64,000 bases of DNA, taken from the NCBI RefSeq assembly GCF_016861975.1, contig NZ_BOMB01000019.1:207619-271618 (forward strand). Reading direction: 5' to 3'. Below are positions 35,859 through 44,208 of this stretch, piece after piece. The notes below the pieces were generated by a model, which did no database searches, had not been told where the DNA came from, and saw nothing but the letters and a program-made list of their open reading frames with translations. Both the position numbers and the translations under genes were made by a program. How positions within the stretch are numbered: the first letter of the stretch is position 1; each line of letters starts with the position of its first letter. The DNA comes from Actinocatenispora rupis (GTDB taxonomy: Bacteria > Actinomycetota > Actinomycetes > Mycobacteriales > Micromonosporaceae).

Positions 35859-37718
35859 TCAGTCCCCGGTACGGGACGCTTCCGCGGGTCGGCCGTCGGG
35901 GGACAGGCCGAGCAAGCCGCCGGACTGGCGGGCCCAGAGCGCCGCGTACAGGCCGTCGCGGGCGAGCAGTTCGTGGTGCGTGCCGTCCTCGACGATCCGG
36001 CCACTGTCGAGGACGACGATGCGGTCCATCCGGGCGATGGTGGCGAGCCGGTGCGCGATGGCGATCACGGTACGGCCCGCCATGACCGTGTCGAGCGTGT
36101 CGTGGATGGCGGCCTCGACCTCCGAGTCCAGCGCCGAGGTGGCCTCGTCGAGTACCAGGATGGGGGCGTTCTTGTGCAGGGCGCGGGCGAGCGCGATGCG
36201 TTGCCGCTGGCCGCCGGACAGCGTGACACCACGTTCCCCGACGTACGCGTCGTAGCCGGTGCGGCCGTCCGCGTCGCGCAGGTCCGCGATGAACCCGTCC
36301 GCCGCGGCCTTGCCCGCCGCCACCTCCACCGCCGCGTCGGCCGCACCGTAGGCGATGTTGTCGCGCACGGAACGGTGCAGCAGCGACGCCTCCTGCGGCA
36401 CCATCGCGATCTGCGCGCGCAGGCTGTCCTGCGTGACGCCGGCGATGTCCTGGCCGTCGATCTCGATCCGGCCGGCCTCCGGGTCGAAGAACCGCAACAC
36501 CAGGTTGACCAGGGTGGACTTGCCCGCGCCGGAACGTCCGACCAGGCCGACCTTCTCGCCCGGCGCGATCGCCAGCGACAGCCGGTCCAGGCCACCGGAT
36601 CCCTTGCCGTAGTGGTGACTGACATCGACCAGCCGGATCCCACCCCCACGTACGGCGAGGGCGGTGGCGCCGGCACGGTCGGTGACCTCCAGCGGCTGCG
36701 CGACGGCCGCGAGCGCCCGGCGCAGCGCACCGACCGCGCCGAACAGCGACGACACCGCGTCGAGCAGCCACTCGGCCATCGCGGTGATCCGGAAGCTCAA
36801 CGCCAGGGTGGCGGCGACCAGGCCGATCGGCGCGGCGCCGGCGTGCCACAGCACGATGCCGTACCCGACGAGGCCGACCATCAGCAGGCCGCCGAGGCCG
36901 AGCATGCCGGCGTTCATCGTGACTTCCAGGCGCTGCACCCCGAAGTACGCGCGGCGCGCGGTGTCGAACACCCGCCGTCCGGTGCGGTCCTCGCTGGCCC
37001 GGTCGGCGAACAGCGCGAGCGTGTCGATGTTCGCGTACGAGTCGACGAGCAGTCCGGTCACCGCCGAGTTCGCGTCCTGCAGCCGCGCCGACGCGGTCCG
37101 GTACCGCGGCACGATCCAGCAGGCCAGCCCGGCGTACAGGGCGATCCAGGCGGCGAGCGGCAGGGCCAGCCGCGGGTCGGTCGCCGCCAGCAGCCACACC
37201 GACCCGGCCACGTACACCAGCACGTACGACAGGGTGTGGACCACGCAGTACGCGGCGGTCGTGGCGGCGTCGCCGCCGTCGCGTACCCAGGAGGCGATCC
37301 GGCCGGCGAGGTCGCGGCGGAACCAGCCGACGGACTGGCGCGAGACGTACCGGTGGGCGCGCCAGCGGGCGAGCGCCTGCGCGTTGGGGCGGAAGGCGAG
37401 GTCGTCGAGCCCCTCGCCGAGCAGGTGTACCAGCGGGCGCAGCACGAGTACCAGGGCGGCGACGGCGATCAGTTCGGGGCCGTGGTCGGCCCACAGCCGG
37501 GCGGGTGTGGTCGAGGACAGCAGGTCGACCAGGCGCCCCGCGTACCCGATGAGCCAGACCTCGCTGCCGGCGTTGACGACGGTCACGGCGAGGCTGGCGG
37601 CCACCACGGCGCGCAGCGGCCGGAACTCGCGGACCAGGAACGACCACACCCCGGCCGGCGGCGTGCCGACGTCACGGGTACGGAACGGGTCGACGGTGTC
37701 TTCGAGCAGACGAAACAC
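35859..37718 (-). CDS. ABC exporter, fused permease and ATPase
   Basis: 619 residues. The N-terminal six-helix ABC transporter domain (about 25-325) is followed by the nucleotide-binding domain with Walker A GRSGAGKST, Q-loop VPQEASLL, signature TLSGGQRQRIALARAL, Walker B ILVLDEATSALDS and H-loop AIAHRL. Half-transporter of the lipid/multidrug exporter type. It starts at GTG with GGAG upstream. A 9-codon ORF with a strong Shine-Dalgarno lies 65 nt ahead, and a MarR gene is divergent, so regulated drug efflux is a reasonable guess. Confidence 0.92.
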   Translation of the reverse strand: MFRLLEDTVDPFRTRDVGTPPAGVWSFLVREFRPLRAVVAASLAVTVVNAGSEVWLIGYAGRLVDLLSSTTPARLWADHGPELIAVAALVLVLRPLVHLLGEGLDDLAFRPNAQALARWRAHRYVSRQSVGWFRRDLAGRIASWVRDGGDAATTAAYCVVHTLSYVLVYVAGSVWLLAATDPRLALPLAAWIALYAGLACWIVPRYRTASARLQDANSAVTGLLVDSYANIDTLALFADRASEDRTGRRVFDTARRAYFGVQRLEVTMNAGMLGLGGLLMVGLVGYGIVLWHAGAAPIGLVAATLALSFRITAMAEWLLDAVSSLFGAVGALRRALAAVAQPLEVTDRAGATALAVRGGGIRLVDVSHHYGKGSGGLDRLSLAIAPGEKVGLVGRSGAGKSTLVNLVLRFFDPEAGRIEIDGQDIAGVTQDSLRAQIAMVPQEASLLHRSVRDNIAYGAADAAVEVAAGKAAADGFIADLRDADGRTGYDAYVGERGVTLSGGQRQRIALARALHKNAPILVLDEATSALDSEVEAAIHDTLDTVMAGRTVIAIAHRLATIARMDRIVVLDSGRIVEDGTHHELLARDGLYAALWARQSGGLLGLSPDGRPAEASRTGD

Positions 37719-37783
37719 GGATGCGCTCCAGGGAAGAGGACGACGGTGGGGGTGAACGCGGGCCCCGACGTCGGCACCGGCGT

Positions 37784-37813
37784 TCAGCGCGGAGTACTGC
37801 CGGTCGTCCTCAT
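37784..37813 (-). CDS. 9-residue leader ORF (MRTTGSTPR) ahead of the ABC exporter
   Basis: AAGGAG lies 8 nt before an ATG that opens only nine codons, ending 65 nt before the exporter start. The Shine-Dalgarno is stronger than the exporter's own. It could be a translational-attenuation leader as known for drug-resistance genes. Inference from layout only. Confidence 0.4.
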   Translation of the reverse strand: MRTTGSTPR

Positions 37814-37913
37814 GGGCGTCTCCTTCGTGTCGTGCTCGCCGGGGACGTTAGCGGGGGAGTCGGGGGCGGGCATCCGATATTCCGCTGTGGCGGAGCAGTC
37901 ACCTCGAACTATG

Positions 37914-37939
37914 CAGCCTGGACTGGACAGTTCAGGCTG
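37914..37939. promoter_or_regulatory. 26-bp near-perfect palindrome, MarR operator
   Basis: CAGCCTGgACTG/gaCAGTtCAGGCTG: 11 of 13 pairs match. It overlaps the -35 position (CTGGAC, 37923-37928) of a promoter whose -10 (TAGGCT, 37946-37951) ends 6 nt before the MarR ATG, so binding would block transcription. Confidence 0.75.
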
Positions 37940-37957
37940 ATGGATTAGGCTGGGGAC

Positions 37958-38410
37958 ATGGCGAAGCGCACCAGTGACGTGCCGGCGTCGGCCGTGCAGG
38001 CGGCGCGCGACCTGCGGGTCGTGTTCAGCCGGCTGCGGCGCCGGCTGCGCGAGGTGTCCACCGACACCCGCGACCTCACCCCCTCCCAGACCTCCGTACT
38101 GAGCCGCCTGGACAAGGACGGCCCGGCCACCGCCAGCGCGCTCGCCGCCGTCGAACGGGTCCGGCCACAGTCGATGGCCGCGACCGTCGCCGTGCTCACC
38201 GAACGCGGCCTGGTCCGCCGCGACCCCGATCCGGCCGACGGCCGCCGCCAGCTCGTCACCCTGACCGCCGAGGCCCGGGAGTACATCGCGGGCAGCCGGC
38301 AGGCGCGGGAGGAGTGGCTGGCCCGCGCCATCGCCGAGCGGTACACGGAGAAGGAGCGGGACACCATCGTCGCGGCGATGGCCCTGCTCGACCGGCTCAC
38401 CGACGCGTGA
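37958..38410 (+). CDS. MarR-family regulator
   Basis: 150 residues with the MarR winged helix: DLTPSQTSVLSRLDKDG, ASALAAVERVRPQSMAATVAVLTERGLVRR and the wing DPADGRRQLVTLT. Probable autorepressor controlling the divergent ABC exporter and perhaps the isochorismatase gene 37 bp downstream. A TAGGCT box 6 nt upstream indicates a leaderless transcript. Confidence 0.92.
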   Translation: MAKRTSDVPASAVQAARDLRVVFSRLRRRLREVSTDTRDLTPSQTSVLSRLDKDGPATASALAAVERVRPQSMAATVAVLTERGLVRRDPDPADGRRQLVTLTAEAREYIAGSRQAREEWLARAIAERYTEKERDTIVAAMALLDRLTDA

Positions 38411-38447
38411 GCCCGTTGCCCCACCCCACCCGAAAGGTTCGTACCCG

Positions 38448-39020
38448 ATGGCTGTCAGCACCCTCGACGACCGCACCGCGCTGGTCCTGATCGACCTGCA
38501 GAACGGCATCGTCGCCGCCCCCACCGCACCGCACACCACGTCCGAGGTGGTGGCCCGGTCGGCGCGGCTCGCCGACGCCTTCCGTACGCGGGGGCTGCCG
38601 GTGGTCCTCGTCCGCGTGTCGTTCGCCGACGACGGCGCGGACGTCGTGCCGGGCCGTACCGAGAAGACCGGGATGGGCGGCACGCCGCCGGCCGGGTGGG
38701 ACCTGATCGTCGACGACCTCGCCGGCCACCCCGGCGACCTCACCGTCACGAAGCGGAACTGGGGCGCCTTCCACGGCACCGACCTCGACGTACACCTGCG
38801 GCGGCGCGGCGTCACGCAGATCGTGCTCGGCGGCGTCGCCACCAGCATCGGGGTGGAGTCCACCGCCCGCGCCGCGTACGAGCACGGCTACCACGTCACG
38901 CTGGCCACCGACGCGATGACCGACCGGGACGCCGAGTCGCACCGGCACAGCGTCGAGCGGATCTTCCCGCGGCTCGGCGAGACCGGTACCACCGCCGAGA
39001 TCCTCGACCTGCTGCCGTGA
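38448..39020 (+). CDS. Isochorismatase-family hydrolase lacking the usual Cys
   Basis: 190 residues with the isochorismatase fold: TALVLIDLQNGIV (catalytic Asp), VTKRNWGAFHGTDLD (catalytic Lys) and GGVATSIGVESTARAAYEHGY. The nucleophilic Cys of the amidase members (normally in T-x-x-C-V) is Gly here, as in PhzD-type isochorismatases, which hydrolyse vinyl ethers rather than amides. Downstream of a MarR gene and probably cotranscribed. Confidence 0.88.
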   Translation: MAVSTLDDRTALVLIDLQNGIVAAPTAPHTTSEVVARSARLADAFRTRGLPVVLVRVSFADDGADVVPGRTEKTGMGGTPPAGWDLIVDDLAGHPGDLTVTKRNWGAFHGTDLDVHLRRRGVTQIVLGGVATSIGVESTARAAYEHGYHVTLATDAMTDRDAESHRHSVERIFPRLGETGTTAEILDLLP

Positions 39021-39195
39021 CCTCGCACAGCTCGCGGACGCCCAGCAGCCGTCCCGACTGAACCGGCTGGAGCGACGGGCGTTCCGCCAGCCTGACGCGC
39101 CTCGCCCCCCACGGGGCCACGTCCTGCCGGCCGAGGCCGTACGGATGTGCGCTCTCCTTGCCCCGCAAGGCAAGTACGACATTGGCCGCCGGTGT

Positions 39196-39225
39196 CGCCG
39201 CGTGGCGCGAGCTGGCCACGCGGCG
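39196..39225. terminator. Bidirectional terminator between convergent genes
   Basis: A perfect 11-bp stem (CGCCGCGTGGC/GCCACGCGGCG) with an 8-nt loop, 8 nt after the stop of the minus-strand NmrA-like gene and facing the isochorismatase gene on the other side. The rest of 39021-39232 has no gene. Confidence 0.75.
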
Positions 39226-39232
39226 ACCGGGG

Positions 39233-40114
39233 TCAGGCGGCGAGGACGGCGGGCCGCAGCACGTCGGTGCACCACTGCCGGAACGTGGTCGGCGTCGCCG
39301 CCCGCGACGTACCTGGCTCGACCGCGTAGATGCCGGTCTGGACCGCGGCCGACATGTCGACGAGGCCCTGCGCCCACGCGTCGCTGAGCCCGTGGTCCAC
39401 CAGACTCGCCTTGTACGCCTCGGCCGGCACCTGCTGCGCCCGGACGGGACGCTGGAGTACCTCGGTCATGATCTCGGCGAGTTCGTCGTCGGACAGGTCC
39501 TCGGGGCCGAGTACCGGCACGTTCTGCTGGCCGGTCCAGGTGTCGTCGAGCAGCAGCCCGGCGGCGACCGCGGCGATGTCGCGGGTGGCGCAGGTCGGCA
39601 CCCGTACGCCGGCGGGCAGCGTGGAGTAGAAGACCCCCTGGTGCCGGATCGGGTGGACCTGGCGGAGCATGTTGTCCATGAACCCCGGCATGCACAGCGA
39701 GCGGTAGTGCACGCCGGTGCTCTCCACCAGGTCGTCCATGGCGAAGATCGCGGAGATCTGTCCGGCGTTGCGCGCGATGCCGCGGCCGAGGCTCGACACC
39801 CCGACGACCCGGCGTACGCCCTGGGTGGTGATGCCGGCGCACAGCGGCCCGACGAAGTCGAGCACGTGGCCGGCGATGCTGGCGGCCCGCGGATCCGGCG
39901 GTACGACCCACAGCACGGTGTCGGCGCCGGTGAACGCGCTGGTCACGACGTCCACGTCGGTCATGGAGCCCTGGACCACCTCGGCGCGTTCGCGTACGCG
40001 CGGGTCGAGGCGGGCGGGGTCGCGGACGATCACGCGGACGGCGGTGTCGGTGTCGACGAGGGTGTCGAGGACCTGGCGGCCGATGCTGCCGGTGGGGGTG
40101 GAGACGACGATCAT
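39233..40114 (-). CDS. NmrA-like NAD(P)-binding protein
   Basis: 293 residues of the atypical short-chain dehydrogenase (NmrA/SDR_a5) type. The N-terminal nucleotide motif is STPTGSIGRQVLD, and the protein continues VRVIVRDPARLDP, GADTVLWVVPPDP, VGVSSLGRG and YRSLCMPGFMDNML. The Tyr-x3-Lys catalytic pair is absent, which suits a redox sensor or an oxidoreductase of the quinone-reductase-like kind. ATG 40114 has GGGAGAGG upstream. It is divergent from a TetR gene sharing a clear operator. Confidence 0.88.
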   Translation of the reverse strand: MIVVSTPTGSIGRQVLDTLVDTDTAVRVIVRDPARLDPRVRERAEVVQGSMTDVDVVTSAFTGADTVLWVVPPDPRAASIAGHVLDFVGPLCAGITTQGVRRVVGVSSLGRGIARNAGQISAIFAMDDLVESTGVHYRSLCMPGFMDNMLRQVHPIRHQGVFYSTLPAGVRVPTCATRDIAAVAAGLLLDDTWTGQQNVPVLGPEDLSDDELAEIMTEVLQRPVRAQQVPAEAYKASLVDHGLSDAWAQGLVDMSAAVQTGIYAVEPGTSRAATPTTFRQWCTDVLRPAVLAA

Positions 40115-40139
40115 GGACCTCTCCCGATGAGCGGAACAG

Positions 40140-40166
40140 AAGTAAACTCTACTGTACCGTTTACTT
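40140..40166. promoter_or_regulatory. TetR operator between the NmrA-like and TetR genes
   Basis: AAGTAAAC and GTTTACTT form perfect 8-bp arms around an 11-bp centre (TCTACTGTACC) in the 70-bp divergent intergenic region. Confidence 0.7.
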
Positions 40167-40184
40167 TGCCGAAGGAGCGACCAC

Positions 40185-40784
40185 ATGGCAAGGCGCGGTG
40201 ACGAACTGCGGGACCACATCCTGCGTACGGCCAAGGACGTGTTCCTGGAGACCGGGTACGAGCGCGCGTCGATGGACGTGGTGGCCACCCGCGCCACCAC
40301 GTCCAAACGGTCCCTCTACGCCCATTTCCCCAGCAAGGACGCGCTGTTCCTGGCCGTCGTCGACCTGACCCGCGAGCTGTACCTCGACCGGCTCAAGACG
40401 CCCGGGCACTACAGCGACGACCCGCGCGAGGCCGTCGTACTGTTCTGCGGCCGGTTCCAGCAGATGCTGCTGTGGCGCCCGGCCCTGCGTACCTGCCGGC
40501 TCGGCATCACCGAGGCCGAACGGCTCCCGGACGCCGCCGCCCGCTACCACGACGCGATCTTCGCCAGCGCCCACCAGCGCCTCGCCGACTATCTGCGCGA
40601 GCGGTACGAGCTGGACCACGCCGAGGACGCCGCGCACGAACTGCTCGGGCGCAGCGCGTACCCGAGGTTCGTGCGGGCGCTGTTCGGGGTGGAGGAGCCG
40701 ATCGACGACTGGCCCGACGAGGCTGCCGTACCGGGACTCGACCTCGACCCGATCCGTACGGCGGCGGCGCGGCTGCTGCCCTGA
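40185..40784 (+). CDS. TetR/AcrR-family regulator
   Basis: 199 residues. The helix-turn-helix reads DHILRTAKDVFLETGYERASMDVVATRATTSKRSLYAHFPSKDALF. The ligand domain carries an AefR-like pattern. The ATG has GAAGGAG upstream. It probably represses the divergent NmrA-like gene through the AAGTAAAC dyad. Its 3' end is 2 bp from the convergent methyltransferase gene. Confidence 0.9.
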   Translation: MARRGDELRDHILRTAKDVFLETGYERASMDVVATRATTSKRSLYAHFPSKDALFLAVVDLTRELYLDRLKTPGHYSDDPREAVVLFCGRFQQMLLWRPALRTCRLGITEAERLPDAAARYHDAIFASAHQRLADYLRERYELDHAEDAAHELLGRSAYPRFVRALFGVEEPIDDWPDEAAVPGLDLDPIRTAAARLLP

Positions 40785-40786
40785 GC

Positions 40787-41560
40787 TCAGCCGGCCCGGA
40801 CGGTACCGACGACGACGGTGGCGGCCAGGTCGGAGTCGCCGACCACCGTCGTGGCCAGCCCGGCCGCGGCCATCGCCGCCGCGGTGTCCGGCGCCTGCGC
40901 GACGCTGGTCTCGATCAGCAGCCGGCCGCCCGGCGCCAGCCAGCCCGGCGCGCCGGCCGCCACCCGGCGCTGGATGTCCAGGCCGTCGCCGCCGCCGTCG
41001 AGCGCGACACGCGGCTCGTGGTCGCGCGCCTCCGGCGGCATCAGGCCGATCTCGTCGGTCGGCACGTACGGGGCGTTCGCGGCGATGACGTCGACCCGGC
41101 CGCGCAGCGCCGCGGGCAGCGGATCGTACAGGTCGCCGGCGTACACGTGGCCGGTCGGGACGTTGCGGCGGGCGCAGCGCACCGCGGCCGCGTCCACGTC
41201 CACCGCGTACGGCACCAGGCCGGGGTGCGCGGCGACCAGCGCCGCGGCGACCGCACCCGTACCGCAGCAGAGGTCGACGACGACCGAGGTGGCGTCGATG
41301 TGGCGGGCGGCAAGATCGGCGAGCAGTTCGGTGCGGCGGCGCGGGACGAACACGCCGGGTTCGACGGCGATACGCAGGCCGCGGAACTCGGCCCAGCCGA
41401 GGATCTGTTCGAGCGGTTCACCGTCGACGCGGCGGTCGACGAGAGTGACGAGGGTGGCCGGGTCGGTCGTGGCGGCGGTCAGCAACCGCGCCTCGTCCTC
41501 GGCGAACACGCAGCCGGCGGCGCGCAGCCGCGCCACCACGGGGAACAACGGATCGGGCAT
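40787..41560 (-). CDS. HemK/PrmC-like N5-glutamine methyltransferase
   Basis: 257 residues. The PrmC architecture is complete: an N-terminal helical part, EQILGWAEFRGLRIAVEPGVFVPRRRTE, SAM motif I VVDLCCGTGAVAAAL, motif II YAVDVDAAAVRCARRN and the active-site motif NAPYVPTDEI. The canonical NPPY is NAPY here, so it is a paralogue rather than the housekeeping PrmC and its target may differ. ATG 41560. No coupled prfA gene is nearby. Confidence 0.85.
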   Translation of the reverse strand: MPDPLFPVVARLRAAGCVFAEDEARLLTAATTDPATLVTLVDRRVDGEPLEQILGWAEFRGLRIAVEPGVFVPRRRTELLADLAARHIDATSVVVDLCCGTGAVAAALVAAHPGLVPYAVDVDAAAVRCARRNVPTGHVYAGDLYDPLPAALRGRVDVIAANAPYVPTDEIGLMPPEARDHEPRVALDGGGDGLDIQRRVAAGAPGWLAPGGRLLIETSVAQAPDTAAAMAAAGLATTVVGDSDLAATVVVGTVRAG

Positions 41561-41682
41561 CACGGGCCTTTCGCAGACGGGCTCGCGCGCCCGGCGGCGA
41601 CTCAGGCGAGTCCGCGAGGCGGGCGCATCGTACTGGCGTTGATGGGGCCCACCTCCTCGACGTCGTGCCGTGGAGCGCAACA

Positions 41683-42687
41683 CTACCCGGCGGCCGTGAG
41701 GTACGTGGCGACAGCGTCCCGTTCGGCCGCGAGCGCCGCGCTCACGTCCGCCGGCAGCGGCGCGAACGGCTCCACGACGGGCGTTCCGGCCTGCCTGCTC
41801 CAGGTGCCGACGGCCAGCCCGTCGGCGAGAACGGTCGGCCGCAGCTGGCCGCCGCCCGGCCACACCCGCCGCCGGTACGGCTCGGGCACCGACAGCGTCC
41901 GGTCCCGGTAGCCGAGCAGGTACCCGTCGTACGCCGGCAGCAGCCGTACGTCCGGGCCGTCCGGTACGTCGGGGTCCGGTGGGGCGGTCGTCTGCCGCCA
42001 CGCGGCGCGGGCGATGCCGGCGGGCAGACCCGACCAGGCGGCGAAGTCCGCCGGGCCGGCCGGGCCGTACCCGTGGCGGTAGCGGACCGCCAGTTCCACC
42101 ACCGGATCCTCGGGTACGCGGCCGGGCGTTGGCAGCCAGTCCCCGGCCAGCACGTACGTCGCGTCGTCGGCGCGGAACGGCCCGTGGCAGACCAGCCCAC
42201 GAAGCGCCGCGTGCCGGATCGCGTGGAACGGCGCCTGCCCGTCCGGCCCGATCCCGATGCCGGCCAGGTGCCCGGTCAGCTCGGCGCGGGTCAGCGGTCC
42301 GTTCGCGAGTACGCGGGTGATCAGGTGGTCGGCGCGGGCCAGCAGGTCCGCGTCGAGGCCGAGCTGCGCGCACCGGCCGGCGGAGGCGGCGATCGTACGC
42401 GGGCCGAGCAGCGCGCCCAGCCAGTGGGCGTCCTCGGCCGGGACCGTGTGCAGCGTCCCGCGCAGGTACCAGCTGCGCACGATGCTGCGCTCCCGCTCGT
42501 ACGCGGCGCGCACGGCGGCGGCGGTCACGCGGGCGCCGCGTACCCGGATGCCGAGGTCGGCGGCGGTGCGGTCCTGCGCCTGCACCGCGACCACCCGGCG
42601 CACCACGGCGTACGGGGTCGGCTCGCGGACGCCACCTCCGACCGCCTGCGCGTACGCCCGGGCGCGGCGCACCGTCTCGTCGCTCAT
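41683..42687 (-). CDS. Winged-helix DNA glycosylase-like protein (HTH_42/AlkX type)
   Basis: 334 residues of the HTH_42 family. The N-terminal part contains VAVQAQDRTAADLGIRVRG, with the QxQ motif (QAQ) that is catalytic in AlkZ/YcaQ interstrand-crosslink glycosylases; RSWYLRGTLHTVPAED and LLPAYDGYLLGYRDR are other family blocks. It may unhook alkylated or crosslinked bases; some members protect producers of DNA-alkylating antibiotics. It overlaps the MocR gene upstream by 4 nt (ATGA), so the two are cotranscribed. Confidence 0.82.
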   Translation of the reverse strand: MSDETVRRARAYAQAVGGGVREPTPYAVVRRVVAVQAQDRTAADLGIRVRGARVTAAAVRAAYERERSIVRSWYLRGTLHTVPAEDAHWLGALLGPRTIAASAGRCAQLGLDADLLARADHLITRVLANGPLTRAELTGHLAGIGIGPDGQAPFHAIRHAALRGLVCHGPFRADDATYVLAGDWLPTPGRVPEDPVVELAVRYRHGYGPAGPADFAAWSGLPAGIARAAWRQTTAPPDPDVPDGPDVRLLPAYDGYLLGYRDRTLSVPEPYRRRVWPGGGQLRPTVLADGLAVGTWSRQAGTPVVEPFAPLPADVSAALAAERDAVATYLTAAG

Positions 42688-44153
42688 CGCCGTACCGTAC
42701 GCAGCGCGTTGGCGAGCGTGGCGACCGCGGCGGCGAGCACGTCCGGCGGGTTCGCCGCGTATCCGAGGACCAGGCCCGGCCGGTACGGGCGCTGGCAGTG
42801 CCAGGACAGCGGCTGCACCGTCACGCCGGCCGCCAACGCCGCCGCGGCCAGTGTCGTGTCGTCGAACCCGCCGTCGAACGTGACCGTCAGGTGCAGCCCG
42901 GCCGGCGCGCCGTGCACCGTCGCGTCCGGCAGGTGGGTACGGATCGCGGCGAGCATCGCGTCACGGCGGGCCCGGTGCCGGCGCCGTACGAGCCGCAGGT
43001 GCCGTTCCAGCGCGCCCGATGCCATCAGCCGGGCCAGTACCAGCTGGGGCAGGGCCGGGTTGCCGAGATCGGTGACACGCTTGGCGTCCACCAGCGCGGC
43101 GCGGTACCGGGGCGGTGCGAGCAGCCAGCCGATCCGCAGTGCCGGGGCGAGCAGCTTCGACACGCTGCCGGCGTGGCAGACCCGGTCGGGCAGCAGCGCG
43201 CGCAGCGCCGGCACCGGCGGCCGGTCGTAGCGGTGCTCGGCGTCGTAGTCGTCCTCGATCACGAGCCCACCGTCGGCCGCCCAGGCCAGCAGCTCCCGGC
43301 GCCTGCGGCCCCCGAGTACGACACCGGTCGGGAACTGGTGGGCGGGCGTGGCGAGGACGGCGGGGGCGGTGATCGCGTCGACGCGCAGCCCGTCGTCGTC
43401 CACCGGTACCGGCGGGGTGGCGAGGTCGGCGGCGTGCAGGTGCTGCCGGGCGCCGAGCGAGCCGGGATCCTCGACGGCGACCGCGTCGGTGCCGTCGTCG
43501 CGCAGCACCCGGCCGAGCAGCGTGAGCGCCTGCGCCGTACCGGCCACGACGAGGATCTCGGCCGCGTCGGCGCGGATCCCGCGGTACCGGGCCAGCCAGC
43601 CGGCCACCGCCGCGCGCAGCTCCGGGGTACCGCGGGGATCGCCGTAGCCGAGGGCGGACGCCGGTGCGGTGGCCAGTACGTCGCGTTCGGCGCGCAGCCA
43701 CGCGGCCCGCGGAAACGCCCCCAGATCCGGTACTCCCGGGGTCAGGTCGACGCCCGCGGCGGCGGCCCGTACGGCGTCGAAGGCGTCCGGGCCGGGCCGG
43801 TCGAACACCTCGCGCGGCGGCGGTTCCGCGGCGGCCGGCGCGGGCGGTGCGGTCACCGGGGCGGCGATCAGGGTGCCGGCCCGGCCGCGGGCGGCGACGT
43901 GCCCGTCCTCCGCCAGCCGCCGGTACGCCTCGGTCACCACGCCGCGGGAGACCCGCAGGTCGGCGGCGAGTTGCCGGGTCGGCGGCAGCCGGTCGCCGGC
44001 CGCGAGCCGGCCGTCGCCGACGGCGGCACGGATGGCGTCGGCGAGCCAGTCGGCCAGGCCCCGGCCGCGCGGCGCGTCGCCGGCGGACAGGTGCAGGAAG
44101 TCCGATCCTGACGTTGTGGTCCTGTCGTACGGCGCTTCTTTGGACCTGTGCAC
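42684..44153 (-). CDS. MocR/PdxR-type regulator (GntR wHTH plus aminotransferase domain)
   Basis: 489 residues. The N-terminal GntR winged helix reads LADAIRAAVGDGRLAAGDRLPPTRQLAADLRVSRGVVTEAYRRLAE. The fold-type I aminotransferase domain has the PLP lysine in AGSVSKLLAPALRIGW and DDYDAEHRYD. MocR proteins use PLP or PLP adducts as effectors. It starts at a GTG. It is divergent from a methyltransferase gene and coupled to the glycosylase-like gene downstream, so it may control both. Confidence 0.88.
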   Translation of the reverse strand: MHRSKEAPYDRTTTSGSDFLHLSAGDAPRGRGLADWLADAIRAAVGDGRLAAGDRLPPTRQLAADLRVSRGVVTEAYRRLAEDGHVAARGRAGTLIAAPVTAPPAPAAAEPPPREVFDRPGPDAFDAVRAAAAGVDLTPGVPDLGAFPRAAWLRAERDVLATAPASALGYGDPRGTPELRAAVAGWLARYRGIRADAAEILVVAGTAQALTLLGRVLRDDGTDAVAVEDPGSLGARQHLHAADLATPPVPVDDDGLRVDAITAPAVLATPAHQFPTGVVLGGRRRRELLAWAADGGLVIEDDYDAEHRYDRPPVPALRALLPDRVCHAGSVSKLLAPALRIGWLLAPPRYRAALVDAKRVTDLGNPALPQLVLARLMASGALERHLRLVRRRHRARRDAMLAAIRTHLPDATVHGAPAGLHLTVTFDGGFDDTTLAAAALAAGVTVQPLSWHCQRPYRPGLVLGYAANPPDVLAAAVATLANALRTVRR

Positions 44154-44208
44154 CGGACCATTCTGGCAGCAGGCTGAAGGACACCACCGGCCACGGGAAA
44201 GGGGAACG

